This document shows positions 54,408-64,000 of a stretch of 64,000 nucleotides of DNA, in pieces (positions within the stretch are counted from its first letter, which is position 1; each line of letters begins with the position of its first letter). The stretch lies in the NCBI GenBank assembly GCA_030295235.1, contig AP026127.1:188501-252500 (forward strand). The letters run 5' to 3'. The stretch comes from Fistulifera solaris (lineage: Eukaryota > Bacillariophyta > Bacillariophyceae > Naviculales > Stauroneidaceae). The notes under the pieces are model-generated. The model made no database searches. It saw only the letters and a program-made list of their open reading frames with translations, and had not been told where the DNA came from. The position numbers and the translations under genes are program-made.

Positions 54408-55202
54408 CTTCGTTCTTCTTTCGTAATAGGAGTGGCTCTTCAAAGGTATCTGAATGGTTTTCGGTAAAATAATACTCCGAGTAAAGCATAACGATGTTGA
54501 ATAACCCGTGAGTAAACGAGTCATGAACCAACGGGAAAGTCTCGTTTACACGAGTTCTACTATAGGGAATTGAGTAGCGAACAGCGATCAAACTATTCTC
54601 CGAAACTCGTTCCCGATATGGCTAACTGCAGTGGAAAAGCATCCAAATATACTGACAAGACCTATACAGCTGACGTTGCCATTTTATTACGGAGTATCTT
54701 ACATGTTGAAATGCGACATCTTTGAAGTGAAAAGATCACGAACAATAGAATACGATAGCCTTATAAGATTAGCATCTAGTTTTATCACCAGCAATCCGTT
54801 TGCAGCAATCCGTTTGCACACAACTCTGATCCGTTCAGGCCTCTGATCCGTTCAGCCCAATCCTCCGACGGTCCCGACATCGGTGGATTTCAACATAACG
54901 AGATGAACGAACAACAATAAGATCTCGTGCAAGAGAAGCGAGCGATGGACAGACGCCAGTTACTGCTAACTGCTACATCGAAATCTTTTTTTATTTTCGG
55001 CTTTCCCACAAAGCATCAGCTTATGCCAATCTAGAATAATGAATAACTATTTAATCTTTGAAAGAAGAGTTTTAAGCTTCAAACAAGGGGTCCAGCTTTT
55101 GCGCTCAGCCCAACATGGAAAGCGTTAGCAACTTTCACATCTTCCTAGAAAGAAGGATCCGGTTGAATACTTATGCGTATCGTCAACCTTGTTCGCGAGA
55201 AC
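54408..55202. other. Spacer upstream of the MYND gene
   Basis: No gene recognised. Contains tandem near-repeats CCGTTTGCA at 54800-54820 and CTGATCCGTTCAG at 54825-54855. Confidence 0.4.
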
Positions 55203-56009
55203 TTAAGAGCTGTGATTATCGATCATGTTGTCGGTACCCAAGTTTTCCTCTAATAGCTGTATCAAGCTTTTCACAACAGTCAACGAAGTGGATACTTCTC
55301 GCGAAAAGTCGCCTGTCAACTCTCCGACCTCCAGTTCCCGAAGAAGTTCAACAGCAGACTCAATTCGGCGTGTTTCAAGAACAACTTTTTTCATCGGCGG
55401 CGCCGGTTTGAATTTCAATTAGTGGTCCAAAAAGTTCTGTAATCGTTGTCGACTTTCTTCTAACCGATGCTTCTGGCCCTGTGGCCAAGTCACTTGATGG
55501 GAAAGGACCAGCGATCGCACATCATGCTTCCATGCGTTGCTGATGGTACTCGGAGGGGCGACACCGTACTGTGAGCTGACGTAGTAGAAGTATAAAAGGC
55601 TCTTTTCGCTGCCCTTTGTACAGCGTCTGCGATAAATACCGATTTCATTTGGCGGCGCAGTGTCTACATTTGCCGTGGCAGGATCATACTTTATCTCCTT
55701 GTTCACTAATCCAGGGGTAAGAAGCAGTGCTTGCGTATCGGATAAATGAAAAGTTTTGGTGAGAATGGTCGCAATATCATCAGCCGTGTACCATCCATCA
55801 CAAAACTCCGGCAAATGACGGATGCACCCAATAGCATGTACAACAGGCGACACGGGTGGAAGCGACTCAGTTGCCTTCTGGGATGATCGTGTATTTATAT
55901 GCATGTTGCTTGAAATTTTTACCAGGCGACTTTGTAAAAAAATCCGATTGTGACTATTGAAATTTGAGGTTAAAACAAATGATTGTCGGTACACCAAAAC
56001 CGGTGCCAC
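55203..56009 (-). CDS. Unknown protein, open frame continuing past a TAA
   Basis: Minus strand, 196 codons from 56009 to a TAA at 55419-55421, then 71 more in the same frame to 55203. The first part includes HAIGCIRHLPEFCDGWYTAD, DIATILTKTFHLSDTQALLL and LLYFYYVSSQYGVAPPST, and looks like a folded domain. The later Met at 55904 (MHINTRSSQKATES) is an alternative start. The part past the stop (PPMKKVVLETRRIESAVELL, RELEVGELTGDF) also has coding character. No family recognised. The stop may be genuine with a chance open frame behind it, or a base change within one gene of about 268 aa. Confidence 0.5.
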
Positions 56010-56124
56010 AAGACCTCAGCTTGTACGAAAACCATTTCCCAATCCTGTAAATGGATCGGTTGAAAATGACAACTGTCCGCACGCCTGTACCCCTGACTCT
56101 CTAGCCCAAAGCGTTCCTCGTTAT

Positions 56125-56410
56125 TCATGACATATCCCAATTGTAGACCGGCGAGCTACCATATCGTTCTTTGAGCATCTCGACTGCGCCTGGGATATGA
56201 TGAAAGCAAATAAAACAGTCTATCAGAATCCTCCATGCTTCGGTGGGGTGACCCGGTGCGGAGCGCGGGGGCGGAGGCTGCTTCATACAAATGGACTCGT
56301 CCAGAAATTCGGATTTTTGCCTTCGTACATGGGCGATTGATCGGTCGGTCTTATCGTTGGAATCCGACGAGCTGTCTTCATGTTTCTTTCTTCCTTTCGA
56401 ATTAAATATT
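56125..56410 (-). pseudogene. Internally deleted copy of the MYND gene
   Basis: The C-terminal part (APGHPTEAWRILIDCFICF, HHIPGAVEMLKERYGSSPVY, NWDMS) closely matches the end of the MYND gene at 53292. Just upstream, 56313-56333 is identical over 21 bp to 54345-54365, which encodes the APMYEGK region before the MYND finger. The roughly 900 nt between these two landmarks in the parent (finger plus helical domain) is missing, so this is a deletion derivative of a tandem duplication. It lies in an open frame of 175 codons (from 56652) but the N-terminal portion is in a different frame from the parent. Expression doubtful. Confidence 0.7.
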
Positions 56411-56893
56411 TTACTTCTCACTTTCTTGTGTCCTGTTGAGTGAACATTGTTTGCTGTAATAAGATCGTCGCCCCATGAGCGTCGCCCCGTCGCCCTGCGT
56501 CGCCATTCGCCATGGTCGTTCGTCGCGATCTTTGCCGCTGACATAAAAACGCCAGATCGTTGCCAACGGGGATATATAAATAAGTACCAAACGTAAAGCT
56601 TCCGTTGTATGTTACATTGGTAAAGTCTCTGCACCGTTACGACACCCGTCACATAAGCGGAATTGCGTCACACTGTCACAAGTCGTCACAACGTCCACAA
56701 CCGAGGAATAACACGCCTCCACCACAACATCAACATCGTCAGCGACCCCACCACTTTCACAAAAGTAACATCACGACAAGACCATGAACGACAGCACAGT
56801 ACCAGGTAGTTCATAGTTCTGTCATAATGCTCCGAACAGAAAGGAATATTCATTGCGATTGAATTTAAGTAGCGGAAACGATCGGCTTCACAA

Positions 56894-57919
56894 ATGAGAG
56901 GTCACTGGCTTTTATTTTGGCTTCTTCGGCATGTTCCGATTTCATCGGCGTTTTCGCCGGTCGGAACCACACTCGATAGACCTTACGGCAAGAGCATTCG
57001 AGCTTCTTCCAGCAGCTCACAACTCTTCGCTTACGAAACGGAAATCGGTTGTGCGACAATTGCATTTGCCTCGTCACACATTGCCATGTCGGCGATTCGT
57101 AACGATTTGATCGATCGCATCGGTGATGCTGCCTACCAACTCAATTGGGTGAATACTGGATGGAAATTACCCGATGTTTGGCCCGGTGATGAAGCCGGAC
57201 AAGAAATCTTTCCAACCAAAGAGATTGCCGGTCGTCAACTCTACCGTATTTTGTACACAATCGTATCCTTTTCGACGTTGGGGACAGGGTTTGCTTATTA
57301 CTTGAATGCTTTGGCGGAAGAACCGTTAACGATGCTTCCGAATGACGAAGATGTTGCATTAAACTATGTCATTGCTTCACTGGCGTCGGGAATTTCTCTC
57401 GCGTCTCTTGTTAACCCATCTCCTCTATCGTTGGTCCCCGTGTATGAACCAGGCAACAACACGAACGTCGACCGTCGCTCCGCATCGATTCGTCGCAACG
57501 ATTCCAAGAAGCTGCAGGCATACGGACTCACACGCATAACACGACATCCTTTGATCCTCCCCGTCGTCCCGTGGGGTTTCGCCACGGCCATGATCATGGG
57601 AGGACACGTTCGCGATTATTTATTGTTTGGTGTTCTCTCTCTTTACGCCATTGCGGGCTGTGCTGCTCAAGACTTGCGAGTCATTCGCGAAGAAGGTTCC
57701 GTGGGAACCGTCTTTACTCCCGAACAATCATCTTTGCAAGAATTCTTTCAACAAACGTCTTTTATACCCTTCCAAGCGGTTCTCCAGTCGCGCCAGTCGA
57801 TGGATGACATCCTCCAGGAAGTGCCGTGGTGGGCGCTGGTAGTTGGAACGGCCGTTGGTTATCAAATTCAAGAATCTTTCATATCGTTTTTGGTGGGGAA
57901 TGTGGGTAGAACCTTGTAA
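56894..57919 (+). CDS. Plastid-targeted NnrU-domain membrane protein
   Basis: 341 aa, intact and intronless. MRGHWLLFWLLRHVPISSAFSP is a bipartite plastid presequence with the SAF cleavage motif. A Ser-rich transit stretch follows. The C-terminal half holds the NnrU signature: YGLTRITRHPLILPVVPWG, then MGGHVRDYLLFGVLSLYAIA and GCAAQDLRV. Spans lie near residues 117-137, 155-172, 232-245, 251-270 and 313-330. NnrU-domain proteins include the carotenoid enzyme Z-ISO and bacterial denitrification-linked proteins. The conserved His in TRHP is a haem-ligand candidate in Z-ISO. Whether this is a Z-ISO orthologue or a paralogue of unknown substrate I cannot tell. Confidence 0.82.
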   Translation: MRGHWLLFWLLRHVPISSAFSPVGTTLDRPYGKSIRASSSSSQLFAYETEIGCATIAFASSHIAMSAIRNDLIDRIGDAAYQLNWVNTGWKLPDVWPGDEAGQEIFPTKEIAGRQLYRILYTIVSFSTLGTGFAYYLNALAEEPLTMLPNDEDVALNYVIASLASGISLASLVNPSPLSLVPVYEPGNNTNVDRRSASIRRNDSKKLQAYGLTRITRHPLILPVVPWGFATAMIMGGHVRDYLLFGVLSLYAIAGCAAQDLRVIREEGSVGTVFTPEQSSLQEFFQQTSFIPFQAVLQSRQSMDDILQEVPWWALVVGTAVGYQIQESFISFLVGNVGRTL

Positions 57920-58887
57920 AAAGCGTGGGCTCCCACTGCGATTTTTGAAGTCGAGGGATCTCGCGCGATGCCGTTGGGTCGGTGCTGATTTGCGATGTGA
58001 AACAATGATTCATTCGGCAGTCTGGGCAGGATGGCGCGATGATTTAATCTTCATATGTCATCGCGCCTGGAAGTATTGGCACTTATTGAATTCCATTCAA
58101 CGACTTTAGTATCCCCAGAAGTTTGGTCACATTTTTAAGCCACTTGCGTGTGAAGGGGAAATGCCTTTCGGCTAGACGAAAGGCATCATTCGAACTTTGG
58201 GAGTTTTCAAACATATTTCATGGTTTCTTTGAAGCGACCTGAAAAGGAACACGCGGCACTGAAGGACGCAACTGCGTGGCAATGATCGTCGAAAGATGGA
58301 TTGGTAGATCAAGTAAGTAGTGACTTGATTTACCGCAGTAGATCGATCCTCGGAACTCGGCTTATTTGAAACAATAATATCTAAAGAATGCATGAAATTC
58401 CATGGGTCTCGCTTCTAAAGCTAGAGATACTTATAAACTAGTCTCGTGTAAAGTAAACTCTCATCTCTCACAAACGATTTAGCCGCTAAGACATCGGCTT
58501 ACTACTTAATTTCGTATAGCACCGCGACGAAAAAGCAAAGGCGCTGTTTTGACAACGCACAACTTCATTCCTGATGTCAAATGCCGAAGTGCGAAAGTGT
58601 GATCAAAAACAGATGCAGGCATCCAATTCAACAATGCTCCTGCTGCCTACACTTGTCTGTACAAAAACTATGTCGCGAAGCGCGGTCGGCAGAGGCGGTC
58701 GACCGCTCCGACAGAGAAAACGTATCTTCGGGGGCGCGAACTTCTCGCTCGTCGACCGGCGTAGGGTCTCGCGATAAAACATTCTGCCGTCTTGTCATTC
58801 ATCTCTCCAGGAACAAAGAGAGCTTTCTTTTACAAATATTCCCGTCGCTCTTCTTCTCATAAGAGCTCTTTGTACTAGACTTGAAAA
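57920..58887. other. 968-nt spacer, no supported gene
   Basis: Short open frames on both strands (for example 58393-58172 minus and 58574-58862 plus) have no family features. No repeat of note. Confidence 0.4.
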
Positions 58888-61800
58888 ATGGCTCCCACGA
58901 AAGGACGACAGAACAACAGCAACAAGGGCAAAAGCAATAACAAGCCAACGCCAGTCCCGCGAATCCCCGCCGCAACACACGGCAAACAGCGCATGAAACT
59001 TCAAGAAACTGTGAAACATACTGGCGTAGGATATCATCAAAAGTACAAGGAAGCGACGTTGCGCTTTCATAATTGGATGACCCAAGTCGCGTGTCCCGGG
59101 CTCCGCATGTCGGCGGTCGACGACTATCGCAGAGGCGTCGATTTTATTGTGAATCAGAATATGAAGTCGTACACGGCAGAGGATGGCACTAATCTAGATT
59201 CCCTCATCGTGGCTCCCCCCTGAGATCATGGCGAGCTTGACCTTAAGCATTCGTTTGCGGGAGCGGGTAACGACACGAATGTTTGGGTCGAAAGACGGAG
59301 GCGATCTCGGACACCGTTACATCATTGATGTGTTGGAGTACTGTCGATGCGCATTGCGGTTCGGGAATCGTATTGCGGCTGTTTGCAAAGCGAAGAACGA
59401 AGGCGACGGTGAAGAACAGGTGGCGATAGGCGGCCGGTTTCATGCGTTGACGCTCGACGATGATGAGGAAGAGGAAGAAGACGTTGACTGGGCCGATATT
59501 GATCGCGACATCAAGGGCGGAAACTTGCCGCAATACGGAGGTGTCAAAGCAGAAGAAGCGATCGATATTTTTGAGGCTCTTCTAAAAGGTGACGACTCGT
59601 TTCAAGCCATGGCTCTATTGGATCTCATGGAAGACTTGATGGAGGTCATTCACGATCAGTACGTCGTTTTGAAAGAGCGCTTGAGAGGGCTCACTCGTCA
59701 AGACTCGAGTTGTATGCAGGTACTGATGGAAAGTGCCGTGGTGGCGAATTCGGCTATCGAATGTGTACAGCGTGCGGAGAATGAAATGATGATCGACCAT
59801 CCCCACCTTTCGTCGTTTTCGCATGTCCTTACACTCGTATTTCTAGCGCAATTCATTGCCAAGATCAACAAGAGGATTGCAAAGACGAAGCTACAGGCCA
59901 ATCCCCACATGGCGCTCGATTTTGTGGCAGAAGTGTTTGAGCACGCAATTTTGAATGGGACGTACAAGAACGATCTTAATGGCATCGTCAAGCGCTTTGT
60001 GAAGAAATCGGGTCTAACAACAGACGTTGTGCAGCATTATGGGGAGATCATTCAAAATATCATTTGGACGGAGACCCCTACACAGTTCGAACAACGGATG
60101 CAACCGGACTTTATGGCTGCCAATGCTGCCATTGGAAGGAAAACCGCACATGTGGCTATCTCAATATGTATACATCGGCGGTGATAGTTGCCTTCTGAAC
60201 ACTCACAAGATTGTTCGGATGACGATGTATTCCCTCAAAAAAGAGAAAGGGAGAATGGGTGTCGCAGAGGCAGATTGGTTCGGAAAGCCGTTCGACGAAA
60301 ACAAACGTCCTGCTCGTCGTATTCTCGGTGATCTTGATGAGCCGTTCATGAATGCCATTATTCCGGAGCTCGCAGCGATTTGTAGAATCGCGCCATTTGA
60401 AACTTTGCCGAACCGGTCGCATTTGATTACAGTGATAGACCTGCTCCAACGTCAGGCAAAAGGCGACCCTACAAAACCGCTGCCTGTAGCTCTGACCTTC
60501 GGTCTACATGCTGTCCTTACGTCTATCTATGTTTTACAAGGCCAAGATGATTTGGCCCGTCTTGCCGCGAAATCAAAGCGGTCGTTTGATATGCTGTTCG
60601 AGCAACTCGAAGCGGTGGCGGATTGCAATAAAACACCAGGAAACTTTCCTAGATTTTACGAAAAGGTAAATGCCTTCATTGAAATCTCAGATTTTGCAAA
60701 GTCAATTTTTGCAGTCGAAGATGGTGACGTGGGGAAGGAAGAGGAACTCAAGAAAGCTACGATGATCGCGTTTTGGAATCCAGTCGTTGCAGGCGAATAC
60801 ATGTTGTACGCGACGTACATATGTTCAGTTAAATTGGGATCAGCAACTGTGGATTCGTCAGGGCAGTTGAAGTTCGCACTTCATTTACACAACGGCCTAA
60901 AGTTCCATGACCCAACGATAGACGTTCCATTCTTGCGGGCTGTGGATACAATTTTCAAAAATACGAAAGGAGTTTGGGTTGGTGGACGTCCAGACAAGGG
61001 GTCCTGTTACAAGGCCTTCTGGATGTCATTTGGAATGAGCGCCAATCAAGCTGCTCGTTTAGCCAACTCTGGACATTCCGACAATAAGGGTGTTTTCTTG
61101 AACGATTCGTCTAGATATTGGGTGCATGATACGAGGTAAGACGATTTGAATTGTATATTGCAAGAAAGGATTGCTTACCATTATGCCATCATGCTACGCT
61201 ACGCAGAGAGTTCGTAATTCATCCCGAAAATTTTAGTTCCTCGTATCGACGACTTGTTCTCCAAGATTTGGGTAGTGGGAACGTCAGTTCCTCAGCATCT
61301 GGAAAGCACAACAGCTTTTTAACTGACTTCATATCCAAAATCAGTGAAACTCATAAAGCTATGGACGACGATAAAGATGTTCTTCCGTTGAATTTCTCTG
61401 CCGTTGGGGCAATCTTGCTGGAGTTTGTCAACGCTCTAGCCGACCACATGGGCTGGTCGGCTGGTATCCAAGATTGTCTTCGTAACACTCGTGGGCTCCG
61501 TAGCGCACGAGACAAAGCGGTGAGCTCCTTCGATATGAATATTAAGTTTGAATGGTGGTTGCACAGCTGGGCTCATATTCTGTCGTCCGTTGACAACGGC
61601 AGCACTGAAAACTTAGAACCGGAATTCGATCTTGACAAAATAGCAGCATTTACCAAGTCCTTTTTGAGGAGATCAAGACAAGTCGCTACGCCTACTTTGT
61701 CGATGAAGAAGAGACTACTGAGGCCATCACTCCACGCAATCCTTTGGACGTATCGTATCCGTATGGACGAACTGGACGGACGCCATTGGATCCGCTGCAA

Positions 61801-62208
61801 GGGTACGCGTCTTATCACGAAAGCAAGTGCGGAAATCCGGTGTGGAGACTTGTTATTCCTGGCACTCTCGCTCCCCTACTTGAGGGCGTGATTGTGTACA
61901 ACGGTGAAAACAAGTTGAAACGAGGTCCTCGAGGAAAATACCGCCACATTGCGAGTTACAGCCTTCAAGAATTGATTGATTTGCAATGGGATGGTTCGCT
62001 TACGCGTTCTAAAACAGCGAAGGGATACTCCGTTCCTTTCATTCCTGGCTATGACTCGGACAGTGACGATGAATACGAACCAATTGATATTGAGCGTGGA
62101 AGGCGAGAGGGTACAATTGGCCTCTCTGATTCTCAAGTTGAATTGTACTTGTTAGTGCCCGGCCCTGGAGAGAACGGGGAGCCAACTTTGGTGCAAATTC
62201 TCAAATAG
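58888..62208 (+). CDS. Large unknown protein with DUF6604-like N-terminus
   Basis: About 1,083 aa. One 71-nt intron (61136-61206, GTAAGA...ACGCAG) is clear and joins HDTR to EFVIHPENF. The N-terminus is basic (MAPTKGRQNNSNKGKSNNKP), then GYHQKYKEATLRFHNWMTQV resembles the Y-K-x-x-T-x-x-F-x-x-W start of DUF6604 proteins in fungi and stramenopiles. An acidic run (DDDEEEEEDVDWADID) and a long helical body follow. The tail is again acidic (GYDSDSDDEYEPID) and ends GPGENGEPTLVQILK. Frame breaks: one C in excess at 59215-59220 (APPEIMASLTL restored), one change near 60155-60165 (AHVA to QYVYIGGDS), and one T missing at 61661-61665 (SFFEEIKTSRYAYF restored). Likely one intact gene with base errors. 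Function unknown. Confidence 0.75.
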
Positions 62209-63340
62209 AACAAGACAAGAAAAGCCATATATTCTGTAGTATCATTGCCATACTTGTAACCGGCCTATCGTAGCTTCACACGGATTTTCTTGTACTCTCT
62301 TGATCATGCACTTTTCTTCAGCATGCCTCATCAGCTTAGTTCAAGAAAAGTGGACGAAGATAGGTTCATTGCAGGAGATTATGCTGTGAAGAAGGAAATG
62401 ATCGCGTGTCAATGTTTTCTCCACTGAGTTCCTTCCTCGAGAATAGGGAGTCGAAAGCATCCCTAAAGATCATTTCAAGTCAACCAGCACCAAGTCTTGC
62501 CTCGAGATTTAAGCGAAACTTGCAAATCGAAAATTAGAGCAGCAACTTGCAAGGTTGGTGTAACTGAACGCTCCTGTACACGAGAAGGATTTTGTGACCA
62601 AACCCCTCTTACAAGCATTGTCTGCTCGCGCATCTCGCAATCGTAAAGACTTCTGAACCATGGTACAACTTCGAAAGTAGGTAAAATCGGTCGCTAAAGA
62701 GTCCGCTTAATTAACTCGGAAATGTTGTCGTCGTGGAGCACAAAATAACTTTCATCAACATACACCAGTTGATTATGATCGACAAGTCGAAAGGCGACTT
62801 CAAAATCGGTTGTCGATACCCTTAGACCTGCATGTGTAGATTCGGAACCAGATCTTGTCCATCGGCGTTTGAATCTTTTCCGTAATGGGTCTCTGTTTGT
62901 CTTTCGAAAGTACGAGACGTAGATGGAGCTACAAAGACGACCAAGGCGATCCAGCGAGCGTAGTAGAACGATGCTGCGGATTGATTAGTCGTCGTCTTTC
63001 ATATCGTTTACCAGGTATCCATGTAAATTGTTTAAGAGCGGTAGATTGATGTTCAGCAATGGCATTTGTTATTGTCAGTCTGAACGGCAACATCGCTCTC
63101 CGTACAATACCGAGTACTGGCTACAAATCAGATCATAGTCGATTAAATTAGAATATCTAGCAAACATTCTCCCTTTAACTATAATATGTCGAAATGTCGT
63201 ACAATGAACCAGGCCTCTATGTATCATTAATTTCGCACGCTGGCCGACATGCTTTGGCGAGGATCGATTTTTGGACCCTCTTTCTCTTTTTTCTCACAAA
63301 TCTACATCGAAACACAGAGTTTAAGCAAACAATTTCAACA
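62209..63340. other. 1.1-kb spacer, no supported gene
   Basis: Nothing recognised on either strand apart from the promoter region of the ankyrin gene at 63341. Confidence 0.4.
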
Positions 63341-64000
63341 ATGAAACGGCCACTTGTGTCTCCTGAAGAATGGGCAAAGTTTGTGAGGTTGCTCTACTCC
63401 GACCGAACTGGTGAACACATGGAAGACACCATCCGCAGGTTTTTGAAAGATCACCCCGACTGCGTCCATCGGACTTCCATGCAGTTTACTCCCTTATTTT
63501 ATGCGTGTCAATCCAACAACATTTGTCTGGCCAAGATTCTGTTAGAACTCGGTGCGAATGTCAACGAGGGATGGGTGGATTTCGATGGGGGCTCTCCACT
63601 ATTCGCGGCCGCGGAATCTGGAAATGTGGACGCTGTACAATTACTGATTGATCACGGAGTGAGCATTCACTCGATCATGAACTACGTTATACGTAACGAA
63701 AAAGTATTTGAATGCGGTACGACGGCACTCAAGACGCTGTTGAACGTCGCATCGGATGTAGATCTCGAGACTACATGGCACGATGCGGAGGGTGAAATGG
63801 TCCGAGGATCTTACTTACATCTTGCTTTAGCGGAAGGAAGTAGCTTATCCGCCAACCTACTGTTAGAGTGTGGTAAATTTGATGTGAATGCACTGGACTC
63901 TAGAGGAAACTCTGCTCTGCTTTTGGCTATATCAAACAAACTGTGCAACGGTCTTGTAAAAGACATATTACGAACCACGACGGATGTTGAATTCGCCAAC
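63341..64000 (+). CDS. Ankyrin-repeat protein, 3' end beyond the window
   Basis: 220 codons from the ATG at 63341 (MKRPLVSPEEWAKFVRLLYS) with no stop before the window ends. Ankyrin units: FTPLFYACQSNNICLAKILL, ELGANVNEG, then SPLFAAAESGNVDAVQLLID, HGVSIHS, then SYLHLALAEGSSLSANLLLE and NSALLLAISNKLCNGLVKDI. The unit FDVNALDSRGNSALLLAI parallels LDVTVRDSLDRTLLMRAM in the ankyrin gene at 33105, followed in both by a short helix and T(D)VE, so the two are probably paralogues. Function unknown beyond protein binding. Confidence 0.8.
   Translation, partial: MKRPLVSPEEWAKFVRLLYSDRTGEHMEDTIRRFLKDHPDCVHRTSMQFTPLFYACQSNNICLAKILLELGANVNEGWVDFDGGSPLFAAAESGNVDAVQLLIDHGVSIHSIMNYVIRNEKVFECGTTALKTLLNVASDVDLETTWHDAEGEMVRGSYLHLALAEGSSLSANLLLECGKFDVNALDSRGNSALLLAISNKLCNGLVKDILRTTTDVEFAN

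Noticed and set aside
54285-55421. Reassignment of TAA as a sense codon
   Set aside because: Many other genes in the window end at TAA where family alignments end (NAT10, FCP, PABPN1-like).
1-62208. Programmed ribosomal frameshifting as the cause of the many frame breaks
   Set aside because: Breaks go in both directions, share no slippery heptamer, and occur in genes not known to use frameshifting.
1-64000. tRNA, rRNA, transposon and retroelement signals
   Set aside because: No sequence with a convincing T-loop/anticodon layout and no transposase, reverse transcriptase or long terminal repeat was seen. Small structured RNAs could still be missed by eye.

Overview
The window looks like nuclear DNA of a diatom, possibly a pennate one. 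A gene at 3934 encodes a fucoxanthin chlorophyll a/c light-harvesting protein with a bipartite plastid presequence ending in an ASAFAP cleavage motif. A plastid ALB3 insertase and an NnrU-family protein have similar presequences. Genes lie close together on both strands. The introns I can define are GT-AG and 64 to 93 nt long. No tRNA, rRNA, CRISPR array or recognisable transposon was found.

Layout. 0-6.4 kb: end of an unknown gene, the box H/ACA snoRNP assembly factor SHQ1, a membrane protein built on an ER-rich octapeptide repeat, the FCP gene, and a distant member of the family that fills 34-47 kb. 6.8-15.8 kb: a TPR sulfotransferase, a class C (GABA-B-like) GPCR with a large periplasmic-binding-protein ectodomain, and a PDZ-like coiled-coil protein. 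15.8-17.9 kb: gene-free DNA full of short inverted and stuttering repeats. 18-32.6 kb: mostly housekeeping genes (a repeat-bearing coiled-coil protein, HSBP1, an RBM39-like splicing factor, a nuclear poly(A)-binding protein, ALB3, and the NAT10/Kre33 RNA acetyltransferase). 33-47.5 kb: an ankyrin gene followed by a tandem array of a diatom-type paralogous family of about 500 aa. Two members are intact (42004 and 45964), two need one or two single-base corrections, and three are decayed or truncated. A proteasome-alpha-like protein with a signal peptide lies inside this array on the minus strand. 47.8-53 kb: a DsbA-like oxidoreductase with an in-frame TGA at its active-site cysteine and a SECIS-like hairpin in its 3' UTR, then a large ankyrin/RCC1/zinc-finger protein. 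53-64 kb: a MYND gene and its deleted copy, an unknown gene, the NnrU protein, a large unknown protein, and the start of a second ankyrin gene.

The most exciting single item is the candidate selenoprotein at 47852-48795 with its SECIS candidate at 48909-48974. The most striking local structure is the 34-47 kb gene array. A general caution applies: well-conserved genes (SHQ1, NAT10, ALB3, the GPCR and others) are repeatedly split by single-base frame changes, many of them in homopolymers. This points to residual base-level errors in the assembly rather than widespread gene death, so single frame breaks elsewhere should not be read as proof of a pseudogene.
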